DNA from: Streptomyces sp. NBC_00820 | GTDB taxonomy: Bacteria > Actinomycetota > Actinomycetes > Streptomycetales > Streptomycetaceae | Direction of reading: 5' to 3' | NCBI RefSeq assembly: GCF_036347055.1 | Contig: NZ_CP108882.1 | Coordinates: 7,366,001 to 7,430,000 of the forward strand | DNA: 64,000 nucleotides | Part shown: positions 15,837 to 25,074 of the stretch, one piece after another | Layout: the number at the start of each line of letters is the position of its first letter | How positions within the stretch are numbered: position 1 is the stretch's first letter | Made by a program: the position numbers and the translations under genes | The notes under the pieces: generated by a model | Told to the model about the DNA's origin: nothing | The model's input: the letters and a program-made list of their open reading frames with translations, nothing else | Databases searched by the model: none

Positions 15837-16334
15837 TCAGACTCCGAGCTGAACGCGCGGACTGTAACTCGAAGGTTGCTGACCGGTGTCCTTGTTCCTT
15901 ACAAAGCATCGGAAGTAGATCTCCTCGGCCCCCAGTTCAGTGTCCAGATCGTCACTGGACATGTTCGAGAAAGTTACGTGCATGGGACCCCCGACAGCGG
16001 CAACATCAGCGTGCCTGCCTCGCATGATGAGGTCGTCATCACCACTGTCCTGCTCCCACATGTCGCACCATGTTTCGAATCGGGCTCGGGTGGCGCTATC
16101 GAACTCGGTGAAGTTCGTGTTCCAGTCGACGACGAATTTCCACCGGGAGCCGGTCTGGTTCACGCTTGTGATTCTGGCACCGTTGATCCCCAATGTTGGG
16201 ACGAGGTGGGTACTCTCCCCAACAGACGTTCCGGTTCCAACGGCGGGCCCCGTGGTGGCCGCTGACGCCAGAGGTACACTGCCTGCCAGTGCCAGCACTG
16301 CCGCTGTGGACACGATTGCTCTGCGAGTTCGCAT
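15837..16334 (-). CDS. Small secreted protein, unknown function
   Basis: A 165-residue protein beginning MRTRRAIVSTAAVLALAGSV with signal-peptide cleavage expected near ASA-ATTG (about residue 26). The mature part is rich in Thr, Asn and Asp (TSVNQTGSRWKFVVDWNTNF) and contains two Cys (TWCDMW and IYFRCF) that could form a disulfide; it looks all-beta. The ATG at 16334 has GGAG 7 nt upstream, whereas the upstream in-frame ATG at 16346 does not. Codon use is less GC-biased than in the neighbours, consistent with recent acquisition. No family is recognised and no function is proposed. Confidence 0.7.
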   Translation of the reverse strand: MRTRRAIVSTAAVLALAGSVPLASAATTGPAVGTGTSVGESTHLVPTLGINGARITSVNQTGSRWKFVVDWNTNFTEFDSATRARFETWCDMWEQDSGDDDLIMRGRHADVAAVGGPMHVTFSNMSSDDLDTELGAEEIYFRCFVRNKDTGQQPSSYSPRVQLGV

Positions 16335-16746
16335 GACGATCTCCATGAATGACCTGCCAGCTTCCGCAATAATCGTCGCGCACTCATTCAAATAATTGGC
16401 GGTGCGCTTGAGGTGGCCATCGGGCCAACCGAACCCCATTGCTCCGAACTACGCCTTGACCGCCTAGCGGCTGACGCTGTAGAGCCGACCCGGCGTCACT
16501 GCAACTCAGATAAACGGCGTCAAGTTGCACCAAAATCCTAAGCCGATTACCCCATCTGCGCATCCGGACCTCGGGCCAGAAAGACGTCCTGGCGTTCGGT
16601 GGTGCGCGTTGTCGTCGCGTCAATTATTGAAGTTTCCATACCCTACAGTGAGTCGCGTGTCCGGGTGGCTTTCCCGGGTTTTCCAGGACTCGCGCTGCCC
16701 GGAATCCGACTTCTCTGATGGTGCATCAGGAAGTGCGGGGGGAGAG

Positions 16747-16980
16747 ATGCTCAGAGTCGCCCCCTGAGGAGCGGCACACGTCGGCCTGTGCAACGGGCTC
16801 GTCCAGCCGCCTCACTCACCATTCCGGCTGCCCTCACCGCAGCCGACGGTACAGGCTGCAGGCTCGTATGCGACCGCGGCGCTCAACGTGGGCGCCTCCG
16901 TCGGCCCTGTCATCGCTGCGGCCCCCCTCAGCACCGAAGCCGGGGACCTCGGGCCGCTCTGGGAGGGGGACTACTTGCAC
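16747..16980 (+). pseudogene. MFS transporter remnant
   Basis: In one frame the sequence reads MLRVAP, a TGA stop, then GAAHVGLCNGLVQ and, further on, AAGSYATAALNVGASVGPVI. The last part is typical of the helix 10-11 region of DHA1/sugar-efflux MFS proteins (A..N.G...GP..G). A stop codon interrupts the frame and no start, other helices or ribosome site are present, so this is a small internal relic. Confidence 0.5.
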
Positions 16981-17033
16981 CTCTCAAGCGCGAGCGATGA
17001 CCGGCTTGACGCCGCACCTCCACGGCAGACGCG

Positions 17034-17120
17034 CGCTACCTGCCGCACGACTTCGCACCGTGGGAGACGGTCTACGGGCGGAGGCCGAGATGTTGGGTCT
17101 CTGGGTCGGTGAGGATCGCG
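17034..17120 (+). mobile_element. IS5-family transposase remnant
   Basis: The frame reads RYLPHDFAPWETVYGRRPRC and then loses similarity. The motif WRxLPxDFxPWxTVYxxFxRW is the conserved N-terminal helix region of IS5/DUF4096 transposases. Only about 20 codons are recognisable; no terminal inverted repeats were found. It is a dead fragment marking a past insertion at this decayed locus. Confidence 0.55.
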
Positions 17121-17493
17121 GGACGCTTGGACGGTCCTGCAACCCGAGTTCGCCGTGCGTGTCGTACCAGCTGCCGGTGACCTGTCGGCCTATGCGGACG
17201 CCGGCCACAGAGCGGCCCCCAGCGCTCTCGCCGGTCCCGTTTCCACCCGTCCAGGCGTTCACGTGATGCCGACCGGCTGCCGTCGGAGCGCCAACCTTCG
17301 GAAGCCTTACCTTGGGTCAGCATTCGTCCGGCCAAAGCTGCTCTCAGGTGATGCCCACACCTGGGTAACTCGGACAGTCCCGAAGGGGTCCGTCCGGCGG
17401 CATCCGGGGGCCCGCGCCACGTGCGGTTCTCATGACCGGAAAGCCGAGATGCGACGTTGAACTCTCTGGACGTGACAATCGGGTTTTCCCAGG

Positions 17494-18459
17494 TCAGCGC
17501 ACCCTTCCGCGCGGCTTCAGGGGCACCGGCGGCAGCTCGGGCGCGGACAACGGACCCCCGTCGTAGCCCTTCACCTCGCCGAAACGTGCTCCCTCCATCC
17601 AGTCCTCCCGGGCCTGAGCGATCTCTTCCTGGGTACGCCCGACGAAGTTCCACCACATGATCAGTTCCTCGGCGAACGGCTCGCCGCCCAGCAGCATGAT
17701 CGTGGCGTCCGACTCCGCGCGCAGGGGGAGTTCGGTGCGGCCGCAGCCGAGGTAGAGCATGGAGCCGGGGAGGACCGGAACTCCGTCGACGTGCACCTCG
17801 CCGGACATGGCCAGGACGCCGTACTCGAAGTCGGGGTCGAGTGGGAGGCGGAGGTCGGCGCCCTGGGTGAGGGTGAGGTCGGCGCCGACGATCGGGGTGT
17901 AGGCCGTACCGGGGGAGACGGAGCCGTCGAGGTCGCCGAGGATCACCGTGGCGGTCAGGCCGGGCGCGGTGACCGTCGGGAGGTCCGGGTGGTACTCGAA
18001 CCTGGGCTCGGTGTGGCGGTGCTCGTCCGGGAGTGCGACCCAGAGCTGGGCGCCGTGCAGGAAGCGGGCGTGTGCCTTCGGGCTCTCCTCGGAGTGGCTG
18101 ATCGCCCGGCCCGAGGTCATCAGGCCCAGCTGGCGGGGTCCGATGGTCTGGAGACTGCCGGTGGAGTCGCGGTGCAGCACCTCGCCCTCGTGCAGCCAGC
18201 TCACCGTCTGCAACCCGATGTGCGGATGCGGCGGAACCTGCATGCCGGGCTCGTCGGCGATGTCGTCGGGGCCGTAGTGGTCGACGAACGCCCAGGCGCC
18301 GATCATGCGCCGGCCGAGGTTCGGCAGCAGCCGGCGTACCTCGGTCGACTCGCCCAGTTTCACGCGGCGGGGGCTCAGCAGCTCGCGGACGGGGTCGGCG
18401 ACGACGAATCCACGGCCACCGCACACGCTCGGTGCGGGCGTGCGGTCAAGGTTGCTCAT
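17494..18459 (-). CDS. Pirin-family protein
   Basis: A 321-residue bicupin of the pirin family. The N-terminal cupin has the metal-binding set PPHPHIGLQTVSWLHEGEVL and, 40 residues later, the conserved SGRAISHSEES segment. The C-terminal pirin_C domain ends with IMWWNFVGRTQEEIAQARED. The start is the ATG at 18459 with GGGCGG nearby. Pirins bind Fe or another metal; some act as quercetinases and one in Streptomyces modulates acyl-CoA dehydrogenase and redox balance, but the role of this copy is undetermined. It is apparently monocistronic. Confidence 0.93.
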   Translation of the reverse strand: MSNLDRTPAPSVCGGRGFVVADPVRELLSPRRVKLGESTEVRRLLPNLGRRMIGAWAFVDHYGPDDIADEPGMQVPPHPHIGLQTVSWLHEGEVLHRDSTGSLQTIGPRQLGLMTSGRAISHSEESPKAHARFLHGAQLWVALPDEHRHTEPRFEYHPDLPTVTAPGLTATVILGDLDGSVSPGTAYTPIVGADLTLTQGADLRLPLDPDFEYGVLAMSGEVHVDGVPVLPGSMLYLGCGRTELPLRAESDATIMLLGGEPFAEELIMWWNFVGRTQEEIAQAREDWMEGARFGEVKGYDGGPLSAPELPPVPLKPRGRVR

Positions 18460-18573
18460 ACCGCCCAACTTAGCGTGCCCCTGTTTCGGTTGCCGAGCGG
18501 CCACCGCCCGCTGCGCACACAGGTAGCCACCTTGGCCGTACCCGCCGCCCCTCGCCGCGCACGCCGGCGGTGG

Positions 18574-19161
18574 TCAGCCGTAGGACATCTGGTAGGCCAG
18601 CCTGCGCTCCGCGCCCTCGCCTATCGCCGTGAGGACCTCGTCCAGCTCCATGAACCACTGCCAGGCCGGTCGCCCGTCGGCACCGGCCAGCCGGGCCACG
18701 ACCAGGTCCTCCAGTTCCGGCACACGCTTGTTCTTCCAGACCTTGTCGGCGAGGCTCACCAGCAGGTCCTCCACCGTGATGTCCGGAGCGGTCCAGGAAG
18801 CGTGCGTCCCGGCGAACCGGGCCAGGCGGGCCTCCACCCCCTCGGCGAGGAGGAGTTCACGGCCCGCCTCCTCGTGCCGGGCGCCCGGTCCGGAGAGCTC
18901 GGCCAGGTGCACCGCCTTGCCCACGTCGTGCGTCGCCGCACCGAACAGCACCGCCGACGTGTCGAACTCCAGCCGGGGGCAGTGCTGTTCGGTCCAGAGT
19001 GCCAGTTGCGCCGCTACGTCGTGCACCGCTCGGAGGTGGGCAACCAGGCGGGGCGGGGCCTCAACTCGCGCCAGCAGCGCGGCGACCCGCTCCGGGAGTG
19101 GGCGCAGCGGTGGATCGGTGGTCGTGGCCGTCGCGATCGCCATCACGTTCGTCGCTGTCAT
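18574..19161 (-). CDS. HD-domain phosphohydrolase-like protein
   Basis: A protein of about 195 residues with an HD fold: HLRAVHDVAAQLALW supplies the first His, AVLFGAATHDVGKAVHLAEL is the canonical HD pair, and ARHEEAGRELLLAEGV gives the next metal ligand. The C-terminal helix AWQWFMELDEVLTAIGEGAE is conserved-looking. Starts at 19161 or 19143 (both ATG) are possible; neither has a clear ribosome site. HD proteins hydrolyse phosphoester bonds in nucleotides; the substrate here is unknown. It lies between pirin and the LRV-repeat gene, all on the minus strand but with gaps over 110 bp. Confidence 0.82.
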   Translation of the reverse strand: MTATNVMAIATATTTDPPLRPLPERVAALLARVEAPPRLVAHLRAVHDVAAQLALWTEQHCPRLEFDTSAVLFGAATHDVGKAVHLAELSGPGARHEEAGRELLLAEGVEARLARFAGTHASWTAPDITVEDLLVSLADKVWKNKRVPELEDLVVARLAGADGRPAWQWFMELDEVLTAIGEGAERRLAYQMSYG

Positions 19162-19273
19162 CGCGGCAGCGTAGTGGTGGGGTGGTGGTGGCGCGTTGAG
19201 GGTGTGTCCGCGGCTGTCGGGTGAGGGTGGGAGCAGTCGCCGGTCCGCTCCTTGAGGGTCTGTATTCACCGGC

Positions 19274-21283
19274 TCACGGCTCCGGTGTGGCGTCGGTCGG
19301 GGGCTGGATCCGCTGGAGCATCTGTTCCATGACGGCGAGGGGCAGCGCCGGGTGCGCGGCGGCGGCTTGCGCGGTGTCGGGGTCCCGCAGCAGCCGGATC
19401 AACACCCGTGCGGGCAGCCCGGGATGGCGGGCGGCCGCGCCGCGCACGTGCGGGTGCGGGTCGTCGAGCAGCCGGACCGCCGCTTCGGGTGTCAGCCGTG
19501 CGTCGGACGCGGCCCGGTACCGTACTTCCGCATCGCCGTCCCGGCTGAACCTTTCCACCAGTTCCTCCGTCGACTCCGGGTCGTCCAGAGCAAGTTGGCG
19601 CATTCTCGCGTTCGGGTCGCCGGCGTGGCGGAGGAGGTCGTGACGGGGGAAGTTGGGGTGGCTGTGGGGGCGGTCGGGGTGGCTGAGGCTGCCGGTCCAC
19701 CACTGCCACACCCGCAGCAGCATGTCGGCGGGCGCGTCGTCGCAGGACTCCGCGAGGAAGAGCTGGACGACGCGGTCGTCATCGCGGGCGAGGAGTTCGA
19801 CGACGTCCGGCGGGAGATGCCGGGCCCTGGCGACGCTTCTGCGGACGAGGGCGTGCGAGGAGGCGGCCAGACGGCGCATGGCGCCGGCGTCCTCGTGCAG
19901 GGCCATGACCCAGTCGAGGGCGCGACAGTGGCGGCCTGAGTCGAAGTCGACGGGGATGGAGGCCCGTTGTTCCTCGGTGATGTCGGAGCGTGTGGCCACC
20001 ACGGAACGTACGCCCTCGTCGGGGTCCTGGGCCAGGAGGCCGACCAGGTCCGCGTCGAGGCGCGGGTTGCCCGCGAGGGACCGGCGCTGGGCGGGCTCGC
20101 CGTGCCGGGCCAGGTCTTCGGCGAGGCCGCGTTCCAGGCGGCACGTGGACAGCGCCGCGTCTGTGAGTCCTTCGGTCTGGAAGACGGACCGGGGCATCGG
20201 GTGCTCCTCGTGGTACCGCAACAGCGCCTGGACGCGGACTTTGCCGGAGGGATCCTCGAGAAGCCGGCGTCGAGCCGCGGGATCCAGGTGAGGCCAGGCA
20301 CTCCGGCAGGCCGAGGCCCGTACGGACGGGTCGTCGTCGGCAGCCAGGGCGGTCAGTGTCCGTGGGGGCAGTCCGTGCAGGCGAGCCGTCTCTTCGCGGA
20401 CCCGGGCGGAAGGATCGGCGGCGAGCCGCTCGCAGGCGCTGTCGGTGAGCTCGGCATGCCGGTCCGCCGCGAGCATGACGAGGATCCAGCGGTGCCGGGA
20501 CTCCGGCTCACCCAGGATCAGGCGCGTCCACTGGTCGGTCGAGAGGTCCGGCTGGGCTTCGGCCAGCAACTGCCGCACCTTCCGGTCCGGGTGGACGATG
20601 GCCGCCTCCACGACCTCTGCCGGCAGACCGCGCCACAGGAGGATGTGCGACAGGCCCAGGAGGCGGGCGCGCAGGTCGTCGGAAGCGGACGGGTTGAGAG
20701 TCAGACCGTCCGCCCACTTCGCGCGTACCTTCTGCGAGGGTTCTGGGTCCCGGAACAGCGATGACCAAGCGGCTGTCCGCTCCTGCGGGCTCTCCTGGAC
20801 GGCTTCCCGCGCGGCCGTCACCTGCCGCTCCCGGATCCGGTCCACGGTGATCAGCCGGACCTCGTCTCCTTCGGTGGTCGCCCCCAGCAGGGTGTCCCCG
20901 TCCATCGAGAGTGCGACGAACTCCGGCTGCCCGGGCCGCTCGCCCAGCACTCCGGCGAGGTCCCACCCGTCCGTGAGCCGCACCCGCGTCCAACGACCGG
21001 GCGTGCGGCCCGTCCGGTCGCCCGCGACGCCGATGAGGAAGACGCCGTCCCCGGCAGGACCGAGGATCCCGCTCTCGGTCGCGAGTCGGTGCCACCGCGC
21101 GTTCAGCTCGGCGACCAGCTCGGGCCGGTCCGCCCGCACGCGCACGGACGACGTGGTCCCGCCCGCGACGACCAGGCGCCACGCGGCCCGCAGCGGCAGT
21201 ACCTCCTCAGCCCCCCACTCGCCCGCGATGTGCAGTCCGGCGCGCCGCAGTATCTCCATGAACCTGTCACTCCCACCCGTCAC
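19274..21283 (-). CDS. Large LRV/HEAT-like repeat protein
   Basis: A 669-residue cytoplasmic protein with no signal peptide or membrane helix. Residues 1-150 are a separate domain (VVAGGTTSSVRVRADRPELV; DGDTLLGATTEGDEVRLITV). From about 200 to the end there are repeated 20-25 residue units of the type LAADPSARVREETARLHGLP and LLDDPHPHVRGAAARHPGLP. This is the leucine-rich-repeat-variant (LRV) pattern, a right-handed alpha/3-10 solenoid. A GTG at 21283 and an ATG at 21259 are both usable; GGGAG precedes the ATG. LRV proteins act as scaffolds; the partner is unknown. It appears to stand alone. Confidence 0.75.
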   Translation of the reverse strand: MTGGSDRFMEILRRAGLHIAGEWGAEEVLPLRAAWRLVVAGGTTSSVRVRADRPELVAELNARWHRLATESGILGPAGDGVFLIGVAGDRTGRTPGRWTRVRLTDGWDLAGVLGERPGQPEFVALSMDGDTLLGATTEGDEVRLITVDRIRERQVTAAREAVQESPQERTAAWSSLFRDPEPSQKVRAKWADGLTLNPSASDDLRARLLGLSHILLWRGLPAEVVEAAIVHPDRKVRQLLAEAQPDLSTDQWTRLILGEPESRHRWILVMLAADRHAELTDSACERLAADPSARVREETARLHGLPPRTLTALAADDDPSVRASACRSAWPHLDPAARRRLLEDPSGKVRVQALLRYHEEHPMPRSVFQTEGLTDAALSTCRLERGLAEDLARHGEPAQRRSLAGNPRLDADLVGLLAQDPDEGVRSVVATRSDITEEQRASIPVDFDSGRHCRALDWVMALHEDAGAMRRLAASSHALVRRSVARARHLPPDVVELLARDDDRVVQLFLAESCDDAPADMLLRVWQWWTGSLSHPDRPHSHPNFPRHDLLRHAGDPNARMRQLALDDPESTEELVERFSRDGDAEVRYRAASDARLTPEAAVRLLDDPHPHVRGAAARHPGLPARVLIRLLRDPDTAQAAAAHPALPLAVMEQMLQRIQPPTDATPEP

Positions 21284-21401
21284 GAGGGCTCATCCTGCCC
21301 GAGCCCGTTACCTCGCTCTTCGGCGGCACGGAACGGAGGCGGACGTGGCGGGGTGTGCGGCCGGCCGGGCGGCTGTTCGCCTGCGGCCGTCCGGTGATCG
21401 A

Positions 21402-22376
21402 TCAGACGGCGTACCGTACGACCCCTTCCTCGGCGAACGTGAGTGCCTCCGCGTGTCCGAACAGGCCCGGCAGGCCGCCGGTGTGCACGAACACGGTCCG
21501 TTCGCCGGGCCGTACGTCGCCCGTGCGGACGGCGGCGACCAGGCCGGCCATGGCCCGGCCGGTGTAGGTGGGGTCGAGGACGAGTCCCTCGGTGCGGGCG
21601 GCGAGGTGGAGCGCCTGTGCCGTCTGGTCTGTCAGGGCCGCGTAGCCGCTGCCGACCTGGTCCCGGCGCACCCGCAGGCGGTCCGCCGTGATCACCTCCG
21701 CGGTGAGCGGGCGCGCGAACTCCGCGACGGCCGCGGCGGGATCGGCCAGCGCGCCCACGTCGACACCGAGCACCGCGTCGGTGCCGAGTGCGGCCACCAG
21801 GCCCGCCATGGTGCCGCCGGAACCGAGCGCCACCACCGCCGTGCGCAGGCCGGGTACCTGCTCGCGCAGCTCCTCGCCGCAGCGCACGTACCCCCGGGCG
21901 CCCAGCGAGCTGGACCCGCCGAACGGGATCAGCGCCGGGCTCGCGTCCTGCGTGCGCAGTCTCGCGCAGACCTCGGCCGCCGCCGTGTCCAGACCGGCCT
22001 GGTCGACATCGCCCGCCCAGACCACCCGTGCCCCGAACAGTCCGTCCAGGGCGAGGTTCCCGGAGCGCGACGCGTTCGCCGAGCCGCGCAGCACGAGGAC
22101 CGCTTCCAGGCCCAGCCTCGCGGCCGCGGCGGCCGTCAGCCGGGCGTGGTTGCTCTGCGGGGCGCCCGTGGTGACCAGGGTGTCCGCGCCCTCGGCGAGC
22201 GCCGCGCCCACGGTCCACTCCAGTTTGCGGATCTTGTTCCCGCCCCCGCCCAGGCCGGTCAGGTCGTCCCGCTTGACCCACAGATCCTCCGGACCGAGCC
22301 CGAGCGCGGCCGCCAGCCGGGGCGCCGGCTCCACGGGGGTGGGGAAGGTGCCGAGCGGTACGGGCGGGTGGGTCAT
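21402..22376 (-). CDS. dcyD: D-cysteine desulfhydrase / ACC-deaminase family PLP enzyme
   Basis: A 324-residue fold-type II PLP enzyme. The Schiff-base lysine is in LTGLGGGGNKIRKLEW, and the phosphate loop is ALGSGGTMAGLVAAL. SNHARLTAAAAARLG and LDPTYTGRAMAGLV are further family segments. It most likely converts D-cysteine to pyruvate, H2S and ammonia; the close relative ACC deaminase would act on 1-aminocyclopropane-1-carboxylate, and the two are not separable by eye. Start ATG at 22376 with AGGAC upstream. Two short direct repeats (GCGAGTGCCT) lie in the 181 bp gap upstream of it. Confidence 0.85.
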   Translation of the reverse strand: MTHPPVPLGTFPTPVEPAPRLAAALGLGPEDLWVKRDDLTGLGGGGNKIRKLEWTVGAALAEGADTLVTTGAPQSNHARLTAAAAARLGLEAVLVLRGSANASRSGNLALDGLFGARVVWAGDVDQAGLDTAAAEVCARLRTQDASPALIPFGGSSSLGARGYVRCGEELREQVPGLRTAVVALGSGGTMAGLVAALGTDAVLGVDVGALADPAAAVAEFARPLTAEVITADRLRVRRDQVGSGYAALTDQTAQALHLAARTEGLVLDPTYTGRAMAGLVAAVRTGDVRPGERTVFVHTGGLPGLFGHAEALTFAEEGVVRYAV

Positions 22377-22557
22377 GGCGTACGTCCTAGGGTGGGGGTG
22401 CGAGTGCCTGCGGGTCGTGTCGCGGGGTGTGTCTCGGGGCGCGAGTGCCTCGGGGTGAGGGTGGGGTGGCGGGCTCGCCGTGGGCGGTCGGCGGGCCCGG
22501 GTCTCCGCTCGGGTGCAGGGGTCCGCAGTCCCAGTCGACCACGTCCGTCCCCGCCCG

Positions 22558-24156
22558 TCACACCGGCAGCAGCCGTGTGATCAGCGCGCCGAGCTGCCGG
22601 GCCGTGCGGCACTCGTGCATCTCGACCAGCTCGGCGTAGGCGGGCGCGGCGGAGTCGCCGGTGCCCCATTGGGCGTGGGACTCGGGGTTGAGCCAGTAGA
22701 CGCGGCGGGCGCGGCGGGCGAGGTCGCGGACGGCGGGGAGATTCGGGTCGCTCATGTTCGTACGGGCGTCGCCCAGCACGAAGACGGTCGTGCGCGGGCC
22801 GACCGAAGCGCCGTACCGCTCGGCGAACTCGCCCAGGGCGACGCCGTAGTCGCTGCTGCCGTGCCAGCCGGTGAGGGTCGCCTCCGCGCGGATACGGGCG
22901 CTGAGCCCGTCGGGGTCGGCGCGGCCGTGGTCGAGCAGGCCGGTCACCTCGTCGAGACGGTTGACGAAGGCGAACACGCGGACCTTGCTGAACTGGTCGT
23001 GCAGCGCCTGCACCAGCAGCATCGTGAAGTCCGAGAAGCCGGAGACCGACCCCGACACATCGCACAGCAGCACCAGTTCAGGCCGCACCGGGCGGCGTCT
23101 GCGCAGCACCGGGCGCATCGGGACACCGCCGGTGGACAGCGAGGAACGCACGGTGCGGCGCAGGTCGATGGTGCCGCGCGCGGCCCGGCGGCGGCGCGCG
23201 GCCAGCCGGGTCGCCAGCTTGCGCGCCAGCGGCTGAACGGTCCTGCGCAGTTCGGCGAGTTGGTCCCGGCCGGCGAAGAGGAAGTCCACCCGGTCGGCGG
23301 TCGGGCGGACCGCCCGCCGGGCGATCTCGTCGCGTCCGCGCCGCTCGGCGACCCGGCGCCGCGCCTCGGCCCCGACCATGCGCCGGAATGCCTCGATACG
23401 GCGCCGGATCTCGTCGTCCAGCAGCCGGTCGGCGAATCCCGTGGCGCCGCCCCCGGCCCGGACGTCGGACCGCACCCGGGCCAGCAGGGTCTGCGGGCGC
23501 AGCCGGTCCAGGGTCTGGTACGCCGACCAGCCGTCCGAACCGGGCGAACTCCCGTATCCGCCAAGGCCGTCGACCGCCTCCGCCGCCAACTGGGCCAGCA
23601 GCGCCTGGTCGTCGCCGGCCAGAGCCGCGGCGAGCCGGTCGCGCAGCTCCTCGCGGCCCGCCGGTGCCGTGTCCGGACCGCCCATGCCGCGCGGGAAGTA
23701 CAGGTCGAAGACGGGGTCGAAGACGGCCCGTTGGCCCGGCCCGTGCAGCAGGGTCGCGGCCAGCCCCTCCCGCAGCAGATCCCGGTCGGCGAAGCCGAGC
23801 GCCTCGACGGCGAGGGCCGCGTCCACGGTCTCCCCGGTGCCGATCCGCACGCCGTGCGCGCGCAGCGCCCCGACCAGACCGGTGATCCGCCCGGCGACGC
23901 TCGTGACCCCGGCGGCGCTGCCTTGGCCGCCTTCGCCGTGCTCGGCATCGACGCCTCGGCCGCTGTCCACTCCGGCGGCTCCGGCCGTCCCGTCGCCGTC
24001 CTGCGCACGGGCCGTCCCGTCGCCGCCCTCCAGGTGGGCCGGATCGTCGCCGTCGTGCACCCGGCGGACCCTGCCGGTTCCGGCGCCCCCCGCGCCCCCC
24101 GCGCCGCCCTCGACGCCGTGGCCGACCCCGATGCCGGCGCCGTAGACGGCGCTCAC
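22558..24156 (-). CDS. CoxE-like VWA-domain protein
   Basis: A 532-residue protein from a GTG at 24156 that overlaps the stop of the MoxR gene (GTGA), so translation is coupled. The first 60 or so residues are a Gly/Asp-rich low-complexity tail. A helical region follows (ITGLVGALRAHGVRIGTGET). The C-terminal von Willebrand A domain begins PELVLLCDVSGSVSGFSDFT, giving the MIDAS DxSxS site, with the second ligand region at GSSDYGVALGEF and FVLGDARTNM. CoxE/VWA proteins work with MoxR AAA+ ATPases as chaperones that insert metal cofactors or remodel complexes. Their client here is not evident from the neighbours. Confidence 0.87.
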   Translation of the reverse strand: MSAVYGAGIGVGHGVEGGAGGAGGAGTGRVRRVHDGDDPAHLEGGDGTARAQDGDGTAGAAGVDSGRGVDAEHGEGGQGSAAGVTSVAGRITGLVGALRAHGVRIGTGETVDAALAVEALGFADRDLLREGLAATLLHGPGQRAVFDPVFDLYFPRGMGGPDTAPAGREELRDRLAAALAGDDQALLAQLAAEAVDGLGGYGSSPGSDGWSAYQTLDRLRPQTLLARVRSDVRAGGGATGFADRLLDDEIRRRIEAFRRMVGAEARRRVAERRGRDEIARRAVRPTADRVDFLFAGRDQLAELRRTVQPLARKLATRLAARRRRAARGTIDLRRTVRSSLSTGGVPMRPVLRRRRPVRPELVLLCDVSGSVSGFSDFTMLLVQALHDQFSKVRVFAFVNRLDEVTGLLDHGRADPDGLSARIRAEATLTGWHGSSDYGVALGEFAERYGASVGPRTTVFVLGDARTNMSDPNLPAVRDLARRARRVYWLNPESHAQWGTGDSAAPAYAELVEMHECRTARQLGALITRLLPV

Positions 24157-25010
24157 AGCGCGCTCAGGTCCAGCTTGGCGGCGGCCTTCTGCACGTCGTC
24201 CTGGTGCTTGAGGATGACGCCCAGGGTGTCCCGTACGACTGTCTCGTCCAGCGTGCCGGCCCCGAGGGCGAGCAGGGTGCGGGCCCAGTCGATGGTCTCG
24301 GCGACCGACGGCACCTTGCGCAGGTCCATCGCGCGCAGCGCGCCCACGACCCGGACCACCGACTCGGCCAGCGCCGTGTCCAGCCCCGGCACCTTCAGCC
24401 GGACGATCCTGCGCTCCAGCTCCTCCTCGGGGAAGCCGATGTGCAGGAACAGACAGCGGCGGCGCAGTGCCTCGGACAGCTCGCGGCCGGCGTTGGAGGT
24501 GAGGACGACGAAGGGGCGGCGGGTCGCGGTGATCGTGCCCAGTTCGGGGACCGTGACCTGGAAGTCGCTGAGCACCTCCAGCAGCAGACCCTCCATCTCC
24601 ACGTCGGCCTTGTCGGTCTCGTCGATCAGCAGCACGGTCGGCTCGTCGCCGCGGATCGCGGTCAGCAGCGGGCGGGGGAGCAGGAACTCCTCGCTGAAGA
24701 CGTCGGTGCGGGTCTCGTCCCAGCTCTCGTCGCGGCCCGCGCTGATGCGCAGCAGCTGCTTGGCGTGGTTCCACTCGTACAGCGCCCGGGACTCGTCGAC
24801 GCCCTCGTAGCACTGGAGGCGCACCAGCCGTGCCGCCGTGACCTCGGCCACGGCCTTGGCCAGCTCGGTCTTGCCGACCCCGGCGGGGCCCTCCACCAGC
24901 AGGGGCTTGCCGAGCCGGGCGGCGAGGAAGACGGTCGTGGCGACGGCGGGTGAGGCGAGGTATCCGGTCTCGGCCAGGCGGGCGGAGACATCGTCGACGG
25001 ATGAGAACAA
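24153..25010 (-). CDS. MoxR-family AAA+ ATPase
   Basis: An AAA+ ATPase of 285 residues from the TTG at 25010, which has GGAGG 5 nt upstream. A GTG at 25070 would add 20 residues but lacks a ribosome site. Seen: Walker A PLLVEGPAGVGKTELAKAVA, Walker B TVLLIDETDKAD, sensor 1 FVVLTSNAGREL, and arginine-finger region ALRRRCLFLHIGFP. This matches the CoxD/MoxR group. The overlap with the VWA gene marks a two-gene chaperone operon. It is divergent from a TetR gene across about 165 bp carrying palindromes. Confidence 0.92.
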   Translation of the reverse strand: MFSSVDDVSARLAETGYLASPAVATTVFLAARLGKPLLVEGPAGVGKTELAKAVAEVTAARLVRLQCYEGVDESRALYEWNHAKQLLRISAGRDESWDETRTDVFSEEFLLPRPLLTAIRGDEPTVLLIDETDKADVEMEGLLLEVLSDFQVTVPELGTITATRRPFVVLTSNAGRELSEALRRRCLFLHIGFPEEELERRIVRLKVPGLDTALAESVVRVVGALRAMDLRKVPSVAETIDWARTLLALGAGTLDETVVRDTLGVILKHQDDVQKAAAKLDLSAL

Positions 25011-25074
25011 CGGGGCCTCCGGTGAGGGTCTGGCTTCGGCCGGGATCGCCCGGGATCGGCGTCCGGACACCTAT

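Larger units (their letters stand above)
16335..17493. other. 1.1 kb decayed region of lower GC
   Basis: No intact gene was found. The stretch 16400-16700 is less GC-rich than its surroundings. Recognisable debris lies at about 16747-16980 (MFS transporter) and 17034-17120 (IS5-family transposase). The rest, up to the end of the pirin gene, shows no recognisable coding sequence. Confidence 0.5.

Noticed and set aside
17370..17460. Sequence GCGCCACGTGCGGTTCTCATG looks like the 3' half of a group II intron domain V.
   Set aside because: The matching 5' half with the AGC triad and the GAAA tetraloop could not be found, and no reverse-transcriptase gene is present. A covariance-model search would decide.
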